Below, piece after piece: positions 9,468 through 18,935 of a stretch of DNA of 64,000 nt. The position numbers were made by a program, and so were the translations under genes. The notes beneath the pieces were generated by a model that made no database searches, was not told the origin of the DNA, and saw only the letters and a program-made list of their open reading frames with translations. Source of the DNA: Salipiger mucosus DSM 16094 (GTDB lineage: Bacteria > Pseudomonadota > Alphaproteobacteria > Rhodobacterales > Rhodobacteraceae); the NCBI RefSeq assembly GCF_000442255.1, contig NZ_KE557273.1, positions 798,949 through 862,948 of the forward strand. The letters are read 5' to 3'. Within the stretch, counting starts at the first letter, position 1, and the number at the start of each line of letters is the position of its first letter.

Positions 9468-10878
9468 TCTCGCACCGCTCCCGACCCCGCTCGACGAGGC
9501 CACCGAGGCGCTGCGCGCGCTGCTGGGCGACCGGCTGGTGACCTCCGGCGGCGACCGCAGGCAGCACAGCCACGGCGAGGGCCTGCCGGATGCCGGGCTG
9601 CCCGACATGGTGGCCTATCCCGAGACCACCGAGGAGGTGGCGGAGCTGGCCCGCATCTGCACCGCGCACCGCATCGCCATGGTGCCCTACGGCGCGGGCT
9701 CGTCGCTCGAGGGGCAGGTCGCGGCGCTGAACGGCGGCGTGAGCGTGGACCTGACGCGGATGAACCGCGTGCTCGAGGTCTCGCCCGGCTCGCTCGACTG
9801 CCATGTGCAGGCGGGGGTGACCCGGATGCAGCTCAATGCGCACCTGCGCGACACGGGGCTGTTCTTTCCGCTCGACCCGGGCGCCGACGCGACGCTGGGC
9901 GGGATGGCGGCGACGCGCGCCTCGGGCACCAACGCGGTGGGTTACGGCACCATGCGCGAGGTGGTCCTTGCGCTGACGGTGGTCACGCCCGATGGGCGTA
10001 TCATCCGCACCGGCAGCCGGGCCCGCAAGTCGGCCACCGGCTACGACCTCACGCGGCTCTACGTCGGCTCCGAGGGCACGCTGGGCTTCATCACCGAGCT
10101 GCGCCTGCGGCTGGTCGGCCAGCCCGAGGCCGTGGTTTCGGCGGTGAGCCAGTTTCCCTCGCTCGAGGCGGCGGTGAACACGGCCACTATGGCGCGGCAG
10201 ATGGACCTGCGGGTCGTCCGTCTGGAGCTGCTGGACGAGGTCCAGACCGATGCCTGCATCCGCTACTCGAAGCTCGAGGGGATGGCGCCCAAGCCCACGC
10301 TCTTCGTCGAGTTTCACGGCACGCCCGCGGCGGTCCGCGAGCAGGCCGAGTTGTTTCACGAGCTGGCCCGCGACATGGGCGCGCTCAGCTGGGACGAGGC
10401 CGAGACGCCCGAGGCGCGCACCGCGCTCTGGACCGCGCGGCACCATGCCTACGAGGCCTGCATCGCGCTGGTGCCGGGCTCGCGCAACATGGGCACCGAC
10501 GCCTGCGTGCCGATCGAGCACCTGGCCGCCTGCCTGATCGAGACGCAGGCCGACGTCCGCGACAGCGGGCTGACCGCGCCGATCGTGGGTCACGTCGGCG
10601 ATGGCAATTTCCATCTTGGCATCCTCTTCGATCCCGAGGACAAGGACCAGCGCGCCCGCGCGGATGCGCTGGCCGAACGGGTCAGCCTTCGGGCGATCCG
10701 CTACGGCGGCACCTGCTCGGGCGAGCACGGAGTCGGTCTTCACAAGACCAGGTACCTTGCCGCCGAACACGGCGAGGCGCTGGAGATCATGCGCGCGCTC
10801 AAGGCCGCGCTTGACTCGCTGGGGCTGATGAACCCCGGCAAGCTCATTCCGGAGCGGGAGGCCCCGCCGACCGGATGA
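9460..10878 (+). CDS. FAD-binding oxidase (D-lactate dehydrogenase/GlcD type)
   Basis: Flavoprotein of the VAO/PCMH family, 472 aa, that oxidises a 2-hydroxy acid to a 2-oxo acid and passes electrons to a quinone or cytochrome. The PCMH FAD-binding part is at residues 45-220 (VPYGAGSSLEGQ, GADATLGGMAATRASGTNAVGYGTM, here quoted only in its conserved core GGMAAT), and the C-terminal FAD-oxidase domain ends with VGHVGDGNFH and CSGEHGVG, characteristic of GlcD and DLD enzymes. It overlaps dhaL by 8 nt. In this operon it would generate the keto acid used by the DapA-type lyase; that link is inference. Confidence 0.9.
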   Translation: MPDLAPLPTPLDEATEALRALLGDRLVTSGGDRRQHSHGEGLPDAGLPDMVAYPETTEEVAELARICTAHRIAMVPYGAGSSLEGQVAALNGGVSVDLTRMNRVLEVSPGSLDCHVQAGVTRMQLNAHLRDTGLFFPLDPGADATLGGMAATRASGTNAVGYGTMREVVLALTVVTPDGRIIRTGSRARKSATGYDLTRLYVGSEGTLGFITELRLRLVGQPEAVVSAVSQFPSLEAAVNTATMARQMDLRVVRLELLDEVQTDACIRYSKLEGMAPKPTLFVEFHGTPAAVREQAELFHELARDMGALSWDEAETPEARTALWTARHHAYEACIALVPGSRNMGTDACVPIEHLAACLIETQADVRDSGLTAPIVGHVGDGNFHLGILFDPEDKDQRARADALAERVSLRAIRYGGTCSGEHGVGLHKTRYLAAEHGEALEIMRALKAALDSLGLMNPGKLIPEREAPPTG

Positions 10879-10965
10879 TGGTGGCGCCGAGGCGGGAGAG
10901 GAGCCCGCAAGGCGCGCAACACAGACCTGCCGGAAAGAGAGAAACCGGCAAGAGGGAGGAACGAC

Positions 10966-11988
10966 ATGACCTACGGAATGAAAGCCGCACTGCTGGCCTC
11001 GGCCATGCTCGTCGCGGGGCCGCTGGCCGCGCAGGAGCGTCTCAAGGCCACCTGGACCGACCCGGACGACCCGACCACGGCGCCGGTCACCGCCTACATG
11101 CACGTGCTCGAGGACCAGGTCGAGCGCCTGACCGGCGACGCCTACGACGTCGAGCTCTACCCCAACGGTCAGCTGGGCGACCAGCGCGCCATGGTGCAGC
11201 AGGTTTCGCGCGGCTCGCTGCATTTCGCCAACATCGCCTCGGGCGTGCTGGCCTCGCTGGGCTACCCCGAGCTGGGCATCGTCGACATGCCGTTCCTCTT
11301 CAAGAGCCGCGCGCATTTCAACGCGACGATGAACCGCGACAATCCCTTCATCGCCAAGCTGCTCGACGACGTGGCCGCCGAAACCGGCGTGCGCGTGATC
11401 TCGCTGCATCCCTACGGCTTCCGCAACATGACGACCAAGGACACCGCCGTCATGGAGCCCGCCGACATGGACGGCCTGCGGATGCGCACCATGGAGGTCG
11501 TGCCGCACCAGAAGATGATGGAGGCGCTGGGCGCCACGCCCGTGCCGATCCCCTATCTCGAGCTCTACACCTCGCTGCAGACCGGCGTCGTGGACGGCCA
11601 GGAGAACCCGCCCTCGAACATCATCATGCAGCGCTTCTACCAGGTGCAGGGCCACATGACCGAGACGCAGCACGTCATGACCGTGGGCGCCGTCATCACC
11701 AACGAAGAGTGGTGGCAGGGTCTCGACGAGGGCGAGCGCAAGGCGATCCTTGCCGCCGACGCCGAGGCGAGCCTTGCGCATGACGGCATCGGCGCGGTGC
11801 AGGACCTGCTGGGCGTGCAGACGCTGCGCGACGAGGGCGTCGAGGTGCACACCCCCGGCCCCGAGCAGATGGAGGCCTTCCGCGCGGCCACCGTCGAGCC
11901 GACCAAGGCCTGGGCTTCCGAGCAGTTCGGCGAGGAATTCGTCAGCGAGTTCTTTGCCCACATGGCCGGGTTCGACGCGCGCTTCTGA
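10966..11988 (+). CDS. TRAP transporter substrate-binding protein (DctP family)
   Basis: Periplasmic binding protein, 340 aa, with a Sec signal peptide ending near GPLAAQ (residues 1-24). It shows the DctP fold with PNGQLGDQRAMVQQV, the substrate-contacting arginine region GLRMRTMEVV and the conserved GVVDGQENPP. The ribosome binding site GGGAGGAA lies just upstream. It is followed by the small and large permeases, giving a complete tripartite transporter that feeds the upstream catabolic enzymes, probably with a sugar acid or other organic acid. Confidence 0.92.
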   Translation: MTYGMKAALLASAMLVAGPLAAQERLKATWTDPDDPTTAPVTAYMHVLEDQVERLTGDAYDVELYPNGQLGDQRAMVQQVSRGSLHFANIASGVLASLGYPELGIVDMPFLFKSRAHFNATMNRDNPFIAKLLDDVAAETGVRVISLHPYGFRNMTTKDTAVMEPADMDGLRMRTMEVVPHQKMMEALGATPVPIPYLELYTSLQTGVVDGQENPPSNIIMQRFYQVQGHMTETQHVMTVGAVITNEEWWQGLDEGERKAILAADAEASLAHDGIGAVQDLLGVQTLRDEGVEVHTPGPEQMEAFRAATVEPTKAWASEQFGEEFVSEFFAHMAGFDARF

Positions 11989-12002
11989 TTGCGCCCGCGT
12001 TC

Positions 12003-12028
12003 CGCCGCCCGCCGACCTGCGGGCGGCG
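12003..12028 (+). terminator. Hairpin between TRAP binding protein and permease genes
   Basis: A perfect 10-bp stem (CGCCGCCCGC / GCGGGCGGCG) with a 6-nt loop lies in the 66-nt gap between dctP and dctQ. It probably stabilises or attenuates the message so that the binding protein is made in excess of the permease. Confidence 0.5.
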
Positions 12029-12054
12029 TCCTTCATTCAAAGAGCAGGTGAAAG

Positions 12055-12573
12055 ATGACTCCCAAGGGGCCGCTCAAGGCGCTGGACCGCGCGTTCCAGC
12101 TGGTATTCAGCAATCTGGTGGTGGTGGCGCTGTTCGTCATGGTCGTCGTCGTCCTGACGCTGATCATCGGGCGGTCCGTCTTCGGCGTCGCCTTCTTCTG
12201 GGGCGAGGAGCTGGCACGCTACACCATGATCTTCATGGCCTTCATCGGCGGCGCGGTCGCCCTTCGGGCCGACCAGCATCCGCGACTGACGATCTTCACC
12301 GCCTACCTGCCTGAGCGGGCGCGCGTCTGGATCGAGCGGGTGCTCGCCGGGCTGATGGCCGTCACGCTGGCGGTGCTCTTCTGGCAGGGGCTGGACGTCG
12401 CGATCCTTGATGGTCGCATGAAGACCCCCGCTCTGCGCATTCCCTATTTCTGGATCTTCCTCGCCGTTCCCATCGGGGCGGCCGCGATGCTGATCATGCT
12501 GTTCTTCAAGCAGATCATGCCGCCGCTCATCGAGATCGACGAGGAAGCCGACGTCAAGGAGGTCACCGAATGA
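12055..12573 (+). CDS. TRAP transporter small permease (DctQ family)
   Basis: Inner-membrane small subunit of 172 aa with four predicted membrane helices. The family stretch FFWGEELARYTMIFMAFIGG is seen, where the Trp-Gly-Glu-Glu segment matches the conserved W-x-E-E of DctQ. The stop overlaps the start of the large permease (ATGA). Together with the binding protein and DctM it forms a sodium-driven TRAP importer. Confidence 0.9.
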   Translation: MTPKGPLKALDRAFQLVFSNLVVVALFVMVVVVLTLIIGRSVFGVAFFWGEELARYTMIFMAFIGGAVALRADQHPRLTIFTAYLPERARVWIERVLAGLMAVTLAVLFWQGLDVAILDGRMKTPALRIPYFWIFLAVPIGAAAMLIMLFFKQIMPPLIEIDEEADVKEVTE

Positions 12574-13859
12574 ACGCCGCCTTCGCCTGGATGCTGATCT
12601 CCTTCGGGCTGCTCACCGTCGGGGGCTTTCCGCTCTCCTTCGGGATGCTGCTCTCGTGCATCGTCTACTTCGTCTTCGCCGGCGAGCCGCTCTACCTCGT
12701 GGCGCAGCAGTTCTTCAACGGGATCGACTTCTTCACGATCATGGCGATCCCCTTCTTCATGCTGGCGGGCGAGCTGATGGTCGCCTCGGGCACGGCCGAC
12801 CGGCTGCTGAAATTCGCCCAGCTCATCGTGGGCCGCCTGCGCGGCGGCACGGGCTATGTGAACATCCTCGCCTCGATGCTCTTCGGCGGCTGCTCGGGCT
12901 CGTCCATCGCGGACATCGCCGCGCTGGGACGGATGCAGACCGAGATGATGGAGCGCTCGGGCTTCAAGCGCGAGTTCGCGGCGGCGCTGACCGTCTCGAC
13001 CTCGATCAAGGGCGCGATCATCCCGCCGTCGATCCCCATCGTCCTGGTGGGCGCGGTGACCGGCACCTCGATCGGCGGCATGCTCATCGGCGGTCTCGTG
13101 CCCGGCCTGCTGGTGGCCGTCGCCATGGTGATCGCGGTCTTCATGACGACGCGGCGCAACAACATCCAGGCCTCGGACCGGAAGACCTCGCGCGAGGCGG
13201 CCCGCATCCTGCTGGCCTCGATGCCGTTCCTGGCCATGCCGGGGATCATCCTGGGCGGCATCCTGTCGGGCATCTTCACCCCGACCGAGGCCTCGGCGGC
13301 GGCCGTGGGCTGGGGCTTCCTGCTGCTGCTGGCCGAGACGAAGATGCGGCCCGACCCCAAGCTGCTGTGGCGCATCTTCCTGCGCTCGGGCACGCTCTCG
13401 GCGGCGGTGCTGATGCTGACCGGTGCGTCGAACGTCTTTTCCTGGGTGCTCGCGACGGAGCAGGTGCCGGCTCTGGTGGCGCAGACGATCTTCGCGATCA
13501 CCGAGAACCCGATCCTCGTGCTGCTGATCATCAACGTCTTCCTGCTGATCTGGGGGCTCTTCATGGACATGCTGCCGGCGATCTTCATCGTCCTGCCGAT
13601 CCTGATGCCGCTCACCAACGAGCTGGGCATCGACCCGGTGCACTTCGGGGTCTTCGCGACCTTCAACCTGGTGATCGGGCTCATCACGCCGCCCTACGGC
13701 ACGGCGCTCTTTACCGGGTCCATCGTTCTGGGGATCCCGATCGAGCGCATGGTCAAGCACATGCTGCCCTTCTTCCTGGCGGCGCTCGGGGTGCTGATGC
13801 TGATCACCTACGTGCCCGAGACGGTGCTCTACCTGCCACGGCTGATGGACCTGCTCTGA
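12570..13859 (+). CDS. TRAP transporter large permease (DctM family)
   Basis: Inner-membrane transport subunit of 429 aa with about twelve hydrophobic segments. Conserved DctM features include GGTGYVNILASMLFGGCSGS (first repeat with the GxSGS-type loop), IPPSIPIVLVG and the second-repeat ITPPYGTALF. It is the last gene of the operon and is followed by a strong hairpin terminator. Confidence 0.92.
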   Translation: MNAAFAWMLISFGLLTVGGFPLSFGMLLSCIVYFVFAGEPLYLVAQQFFNGIDFFTIMAIPFFMLAGELMVASGTADRLLKFAQLIVGRLRGGTGYVNILASMLFGGCSGSSIADIAALGRMQTEMMERSGFKREFAAALTVSTSIKGAIIPPSIPIVLVGAVTGTSIGGMLIGGLVPGLLVAVAMVIAVFMTTRRNNIQASDRKTSREAARILLASMPFLAMPGIILGGILSGIFTPTEASAAAVGWGFLLLLAETKMRPDPKLLWRIFLRSGTLSAAVLMLTGASNVFSWVLATEQVPALVAQTIFAITENPILVLLIINVFLLIWGLFMDMLPAIFIVLPILMPLTNELGIDPVHFGVFATFNLVIGLITPPYGTALFTGSIVLGIPIERMVKHMLPFFLAALGVLMLITYVPETVLYLPRLMDLL

Positions 13860-13882
13860 GCCCGCACATCCAGCACAAGAAG

Positions 13883-13910
13883 ACGCGCGCCAACTGCGGT
13901 TGGCGCGCGT
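13883..13910 (+). terminator. Terminator hairpin after the first TRAP operon
   Basis: A perfect 12-bp stem (ACGCGCGCCAAC / GTTGGCGCGCGT) with loop TGCG begins 24 nt after the dctM stop and is followed by TTCGCTGTTC. It is the strongest hairpin near this operon end. Confidence 0.75.
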
Positions 13911-13929
13911 TTCGCTGTTCGGGCGCGGG

Positions 13930-14430
13930 GCGAGCGCGAGGTTTACCTCGCGCAGAAGGAGTTCGGCCGCGCCGACCCCAGGGTCAGTTTGTCGGTGGCC
14001 AGTAGCATCAGACGCGCTTGAAGCCTTGAGGATGCGACGCGGCGAGGTCCGGATCGCGATGCAGCAGAAGGCGGTCTCGGGCTTCCTGCGACAGGCGCTG
14101 AGCGGGTTCCTGAAGGAGAACCCGCGCATCGTCCCCTCGGTGCGCATGCTGGAGTCGGACCGCGTGCGCCAGATGGTGATCGAGAACGAGGCGGATTTCG
14201 GACCGACCTTCTGCCCGCGCCCCGTGCCCGGCGTGACCGTCCTGCGCGAGCTGCCCTTCCGCGTGCTGGCGCTGGTGCCGGACGCGGCCTTGGCCCTGCG
14301 CGCCGCCTCGCTGCCGAAGCTGACGCTCGCGCCGATTTCGGCAAACGACAATTCCGCTGCGCTGGCCTCGGTGCTGGCAAGGCGTCACTTCGAGCCGTTC
14401 GTCGACGAGGTGCGGGGCCGCGCCGGTTGA
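13930..14430 (+). pseudogene. Degraded LysR family regulator remnant
   Basis: The part from about 14028 encodes a recognisable LysR effector-binding segment (GEVRIAMQQK, then VRQMVIENEADFG and VTVLRELPFRVLALVPD). Upstream, in another frame, a short stretch reading EVYLAQKEFGRADPRVSLS resembles the start of a helix-turn-helix. The two are not joined in frame and much of the DNA-binding domain and linker is missing, while the C-terminus is also short. The remnant lies between two unrelated transcription units and is probably non-functional. Confidence 0.55.
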
Positions 14431-14527
14431 CGCTGCGCCCGGCGGGGCGCGGGCTTTCACAGCGCGACCGCGATGCGTTAGGCTTCGTTCAGCGCAGTGG
14501 CGCGCCGTGCACTGGGAGAGAGCGACG

Positions 14528-16780
14528 ATGGCGGACGGAACGGCGAGACGGACGAGGGTGACCTCGAGCCACTGGGGCGCCTTCGAGGTCGATGTCGAGG
14601 GCGGCCGGATCGTCGCGACCCGCCCCTTCTCCGAGGATCCGCACCCCTCGCGTATCCCCGACATCCTGCCGGCCGCCGTGCATCACCATACGCGCGTGGC
14701 GCGTCCCTCGGTCCGGCGCGGCTGGCTCGAGACGCGCCGGGGCGGCGGACGCGGCAGCGACGAGTTCGTCGAACTGCCCTGGGACGAGGCGCTGGACATG
14801 GCGGCGCAGGAGATCGACCGCGTCCGCCGCACCCACGGCAACGAGGCGATCTTCGGCGGCTCCTACGGCTGGGGCTCGGCCGGGCGCTTTCACCATGCGC
14901 AAAGCCAGGTGCACCGGTTCCTGAACAGTATCGGCGGCTATGTCGCCTCGGCCGGCAGCTATTCGACCGGCTGCGCGCAGGCGATCATGCCGCATGTGCT
15001 GGGCTGCAATTTCCTGACCTTCCTCTACGAGTACCAGGACGGCTGGCCGACGATCCACGACAACACCGAGACGCTGGTGATGTTCGGAGGGATCAACGCC
15101 AAGAACGCGCAGGTCAGCATGGGGGGCGTCACCGAGCACGAGACCACCGGCTGGTTCGAGCGCTTCGCGGCCAAGGACATGCGCTGCATCAACGTGGGCC
15201 CGCAGCGCGGCGACGCGCCCGAGGGCTGCGAGTGGTTGCCGGTCCGGCCCGGTTCGGATACCGCGCTGATGCTGGCGCTGGCCCATGTGCTGGAGGACGA
15301 GGGCCTGAACGACCACGCGTTCCTCGCGCGCTGCACGGTCGGGTTCGAGCGCTTCCGCCCCTACCTCATGGGCGAAAGCGACGGCACGCCCAAGAGCCCG
15401 GAGTGGGCCGCGCCGATCTGCGGCGTGGCGCCCGAGGCGATCCGCGAACTGGCGCGCCGGATGGCCGCGACCCGGACCTTCATCACGCTGGCGTGGTCGC
15501 TGCAGCGGGCGGAGCATGGCGAACAGCCCTACTGGATGTCGGCCGTGCTGGCCGCGATGCTGGGGCAGGTCGGCCTGCCGGGCGGCGGCGTCGGCTATGG
15601 CTACGGCGCCATCGGGGGCGTGGGCAAGTCTCTGAAGCGGGTGCGCGGCATGACGTTGCCGCAGTTGCAGAACCCGATCGAGACGGTGATCCCGGTCGCC
15701 CGCATCGGCGACATGCTGCGCCATCCGGGCGAGCCCTACGATTTCAACGGCCGGCGCGGGCCTTACCCGGATATCCGGCTGATCTACTGGGCGGGCGGCA
15801 ACCCCTATCACCACCACCAGGACCTGAACGCGCTGCAGGAGGCCTGGCAGCGCCCCGAGACGATCATCGTCAACGAGCCCTGGTGGACCGCCACGGCCAA
15901 GCGGGCCGACATCGTCTTTCCCGCGACCACGCCCTACGAGCGCGAGGACATCGGGCGGACGAACCTCGACGACTATCTCTTCCACATGCCGCAGCTTGTG
16001 CCGCCGGTGGGCGAGGCGCGCGACGACTACGCGATCTTCGCCGGACTGGCCGAGCGTTTGGGGGCCGGTCCGACCTTCACGGAGGGGCGCGACGCGGAAG
16101 AATGGATCGCCGGGCTTTATGACGACTACCGGGCGAACGCCGCGCGCGAGGGGGTGGAGGTGCCCGACCTCGAGACCCTGAAGGAGCGCAACTGGGTGCG
16201 CCTGCCGGTCCGCGAGGACGGGCCGAACCGTCGCTACCTCGCGCCCTTCCGCGAGGACCCCGAAGGCGCGCGGCTTGGCACGCCGTCGGGCCGGATCGAA
16301 ATCTTTTCCGAGGCCATCGACGGCTTCGGCTACGACGACTGCCCCGGCCATCCGGTCTGGCTGCCGCCCTCGGAATGGCTGGGCGCGGCCGGGGCCGAGG
16401 CGCCGCTGCACCTCGTCTCGCCGCAGCCCGGTGACAAGCTCCACAGCCAGCTCGAAAGCGCCTTGGCCGACGTCGAGGGCGCGCGGCCGGAAACGCTGGT
16501 GATCCACCCCGAGGACGCAGCCGCGCGGGGCGTTGCCACGGGCGACCTGCTGCGCGTCTTCAACGCGCGCGGGGCCTGCCGGGCGCGGGCGCTTGTCTCC
16601 GAGGGCATCCATCGCGGCGTGGTCGCGTTGCCAACGGGCGCCTGGTTCGGCGACCCGGGCACCAACATCGACCCGGACGGCAATCCCAACGTGCTGACCC
16701 GCGACATGGGAACCTCGCGGCTGGGGCAGGGGTGCAGCGCCCATACCGCCCTGGTCGAGGTCGCACGGCTCTCGGCCTAG
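14528..16780 (+). CDS. Molybdopterin-dependent oxidoreductase, BisC/TorA (DMSO reductase) type
   Basis: Enzyme of 750 aa carrying bis-molybdopterin guanine dinucleotide, likely reducing an S-oxide or N-oxide. The region GGSYGWGSAGRFHHAQ contains the serine Mo ligand typical of the DMSO reductase, TMAO reductase and biotin sulfoxide reductase subgroup; no N-terminal iron-sulfur cysteines occur. Cofactor-binding stretches include GGNPYHHHQDL and the C-terminal GCSAHTALVE. The ATG at 14528 follows GGGAGAG; a GTG at 14507 is less likely. There is no twin-arginine signal, which points to a cytoplasmic, BisC-like enzyme (for example methionine sulfoxide or biotin sulfoxide). It stands alone, without a membrane anchor gene or dedicated chaperone nearby. 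Confidence 0.85.
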   Translation: MADGTARRTRVTSSHWGAFEVDVEGGRIVATRPFSEDPHPSRIPDILPAAVHHHTRVARPSVRRGWLETRRGGGRGSDEFVELPWDEALDMAAQEIDRVRRTHGNEAIFGGSYGWGSAGRFHHAQSQVHRFLNSIGGYVASAGSYSTGCAQAIMPHVLGCNFLTFLYEYQDGWPTIHDNTETLVMFGGINAKNAQVSMGGVTEHETTGWFERFAAKDMRCINVGPQRGDAPEGCEWLPVRPGSDTALMLALAHVLEDEGLNDHAFLARCTVGFERFRPYLMGESDGTPKSPEWAAPICGVAPEAIRELARRMAATRTFITLAWSLQRAEHGEQPYWMSAVLAAMLGQVGLPGGGVGYGYGAIGGVGKSLKRVRGMTLPQLQNPIETVIPVARIGDMLRHPGEPYDFNGRRGPYPDIRLIYWAGGNPYHHHQDLNALQEAWQRPETIIVNEPWWTATAKRADIVFPATTPYEREDIGRTNLDDYLFHMPQLVPPVGEARDDYAIFAGLAERLGAGPTFTEGRDAEEWIAGLYDDYRANAAREGVEVPDLETLKERNWVRLPVREDGPNRRYLAPFREDPEGARLGTPSGRIEIFSEAIDGFGYDDCPGHPVWLPPSEWLGAAGAEAPLHLVSPQPGDKLHSQLESALADVEGARPETLVIHPEDAAARGVATGDLLRVFNARGACRARALVSEGIHRGVVALPTGAWFGDPGTNIDPDGNPNVLTRDMGTSRLGQGCSAHTALVEVARLSA

Positions 16781-16874
16781 TCCGGCTCGGATGAGGGGGG
16801 CGGGCAAGGCCGCCCGGGAAAAGCGACCCGGCGACGGCGCCCCGCGCGGCGCGTCGCGGTCGCCGCAAGGGGCA

Positions 16875-17756
16875 TCAGTCCGACTGCCGGCGGAACTCCG
16901 AGGGGGTGACGCCGAAGGTGGTCTTGAAGGTGCGGCTGAAGAAGGCCGCGTCGCCGAAACCCGCGCGGTGCGCGATGTCCAGCACCGGCAGCCGCGTGTA
17001 GCTGAGCAGGCGCTTGGCCTCGAGCATGCGGCGACGGCGCACCAGCTCGTTTGGCGAGGTGCCCAGAACGCGTTTGCAGATGCGCGTCAGGTGCGGGGCG
17101 GAGACGCCCACCGCGCGGGCGTAGTCCTCGACCGTGACGCTTTCCGCGAAGCGCGCCTCGACCTCTTCGCAGAAGGCCTGCGCCTGCGCTTCATGCCGGC
17201 TGAGCTCGGTCCCTGCGCGCCCGGTGTCGACCTGCACGGTGCGGCGCAGCTCCTCGATCAGCGTCAGCACGAGGGCGTGGCTCAGCGCCCTGAGCAGCGG
17301 CTCGCGTTCGCTGCCGACCGAGTGGTAGGCCTGCCGCAACTGCCGCATCAGCGCGTCGACGTCGGCGAACCGGGGTGTCGCCGAGCGGGCGAGGAATCCC
17401 GCGAGCGGCTGCGTCACCTGGCGCACCCGGTCGAGCACGGGCGCCTCGATCTCGTCCAGGGGAATGGTCAGCACGTCGCCGTTGATGTCCTCGGGAAAGC
17501 GGAAGGCATGCGGCGTGCCGGGCGGCACGACGAGGATCAGAGGCTCGCCCGTGCGATGGTCGCCGTCGCCCACGCGAAAGCTCACGCCGGCGGTGCGGAA
17601 GAGGAAGACCTGCAACAGGCGGCTGTGGCGATGAAGTCGAATTGTCCAATCGAGCTTGCTGCTGCGCTCGAAGATCGTCTCGAGGTGAATCGGGTCCGAA
17701 AGCGCGCCGGACAGGAGCTCACCGTATAGCTCGTAGGTCGGAATCAGGCGCGCCAT
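16875..17756 (-). CDS. AraC family transcriptional regulator, probable activator of pobA locus
   Basis: Regulator of 293 aa. The N-terminal cupin-like effector domain spans about residues 25-120 (VVPPGTPHAFRFPEDI) and the C-terminal pair of helix-turn-helix motifs spans 190-290 (YARAVGVSAPHLTRICKRVLG and AGFGDAAFFSRTFKTTFGVTP, each a core of its motif). The ATG at 17756 has GGAGG four bases upstream. It is divergent from a TRAP transporter operon ending in pobA, so it most likely activates that operon in response to 4-hydroxybenzoate, like the PobR regulators of the AraC type. The role is inferred from family and position. Confidence 0.88.
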   Translation of the reverse strand: MARLIPTYELYGELLSGALSDPIHLETIFERSSKLDWTIRLHRHSRLLQVFLFRTAGVSFRVGDGDHRTGEPLILVVPPGTPHAFRFPEDINGDVLTIPLDEIEAPVLDRVRQVTQPLAGFLARSATPRFADVDALMRQLRQAYHSVGSEREPLLRALSHALVLTLIEELRRTVQVDTGRAGTELSRHEAQAQAFCEEVEARFAESVTVEDYARAVGVSAPHLTRICKRVLGTSPNELVRRRRMLEAKRLLSYTRLPVLDIAHRAGFGDAAFFSRTFKTTFGVTPSEFRRQSD

Positions 17757-17890
17757 GGGGCCTCCAAAGCGGTGGCAGACCGGATGCATTGTCCGGATAT
17801 GATCGAATAGTGCAAGTTTTTGTGGGTCGCGTTCATTTCCAGCGAGAGCCCAAAGGTTATTTTCACCTGCACCATTAAGGGAGGACCACC

Positions 17891-18928
17891 ATGACCAAGA
17901 CCCCTCGCACCATGTTTGGACTGGCCGCGACCGTGAGCGCGATTGCCGTCTCCGCGCCCGCCTTCGCGCAGGATTTCCAGTTCTCGATCCACCATTTCCT
18001 GAGCCCCAAGTCGCCAACGCAGACCATGCTGCTGGAGCCCTGGGCCGAGTCCATCGAGGAAGCCTCGGACGGGCGGATCGCCTTCGAGATCTTTCCCGCG
18101 ATGTCGCTGGGCGGCGCGCCGCCGGAGCTGTTCAGCCAGGTGCGCGACGGTGTCGTCGACCTTGCCTGGACGCTTCCGGGCTACACCCCCGGCACCTTCC
18201 CGCATCTCGAGGTCTTCGAGCTTCCGGACGTGCATGGCGGTGACGCGCGGGCGACCAACCTCGCGATCAACGACATGATGGAAGACCTCGCCGCCGACTT
18301 CGAGGACGTCCACCCGATCCTCGTGCACGTCCACACCGGCAACGCGCTGCACCTCGCCGGCGACGCCATCGGCGGCATCGAGGACATGGAGGGCCTCAAG
18401 ATCCGCAGCCCCTCGCGCACCGGCGCCTGGCTGATCGAGGAACTGGGCGCCGAGCCCGTTGCGATGCCGGTACCGGCCCTGCCACAGGCGCTGTCGAAAA
18501 AGGTCGTGGACGCCGCGCTCGTGCCTTTCGAGGTGGCCATCCCGCTGGGCCTGTCGGAGCTGACCAGCGCCTCGGTCGAACTGGAGGGCGGCCAGCGCTT
18601 CGGCACCTCGACCTTCATCTTCGCGATGAACAAGGACAGCTACGAGTCGCTGCCAGAGGACCTGCAGAAGGTCATCGACGATCATTCCGGCCGCGCGCTG
18701 GCCGAGGAGATGGGCGTCGAGTGGAACGACATCGAGCCGGTCGGCAAGCAGATGGCAAGGGACGCGGGCAACTCCGTGGTCGAGCTTTCGGCCGAGGCCT
18801 CGGCGGCCTTCGACGCGCCCTTCGAGGCGGTGGCCCAGCGCTGGCTCTCCGAGGCCGCGGACATGGGCATCGACGGCGAGGCGCTGCTCGAGAAGGCCCG
18901 CGACGCGGTGGCCTCGCACAGCGAGTGA
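17891..18928 (+). CDS. TRAP transporter substrate-binding protein (DctP family), pob locus
   Basis: Periplasmic binding protein, 345 aa, with signal peptide cleaved near SAPAFAQ (residue 27). It has DctP features such as MEGLKIRSPSRTGAWLIEEL, where the arginine after KI is the usual ligand contact. A GGGAGGA ribosome binding site precedes the ATG. It is the first gene of dctP-dctQ-dctM-pobA, so the ligand is probably 4-hydroxybenzoate or a related aromatic acid. That assignment is inference from context. Confidence 0.9.
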   Translation: MTKTPRTMFGLAATVSAIAVSAPAFAQDFQFSIHHFLSPKSPTQTMLLEPWAESIEEASDGRIAFEIFPAMSLGGAPPELFSQVRDGVVDLAWTLPGYTPGTFPHLEVFELPDVHGGDARATNLAINDMMEDLAADFEDVHPILVHVHTGNALHLAGDAIGGIEDMEGLKIRSPSRTGAWLIEELGAEPVAMPVPALPQALSKKVVDAALVPFEVAIPLGLSELTSASVELEGGQRFGTSTFIFAMNKDSYESLPEDLQKVIDDHSGRALAEEMGVEWNDIEPVGKQMARDAGNSVVELSAEASAAFDAPFEAVAQRWLSEAADMGIDGEALLEKARDAVASHSE

Positions 18929-18935
18929 ACCCGAC

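Noticed and set aside
8965..12036. 1023-aa minus-strand open frame
   Set aside because: Antisense to three well-recognised genes; no ribosome binding site and shadow-type composition.
12444..14351. 635-aa minus-strand open frame
   Set aside because: Antisense to the TRAP permease genes; rich in charged repeats of reversed hydrophobic codons.
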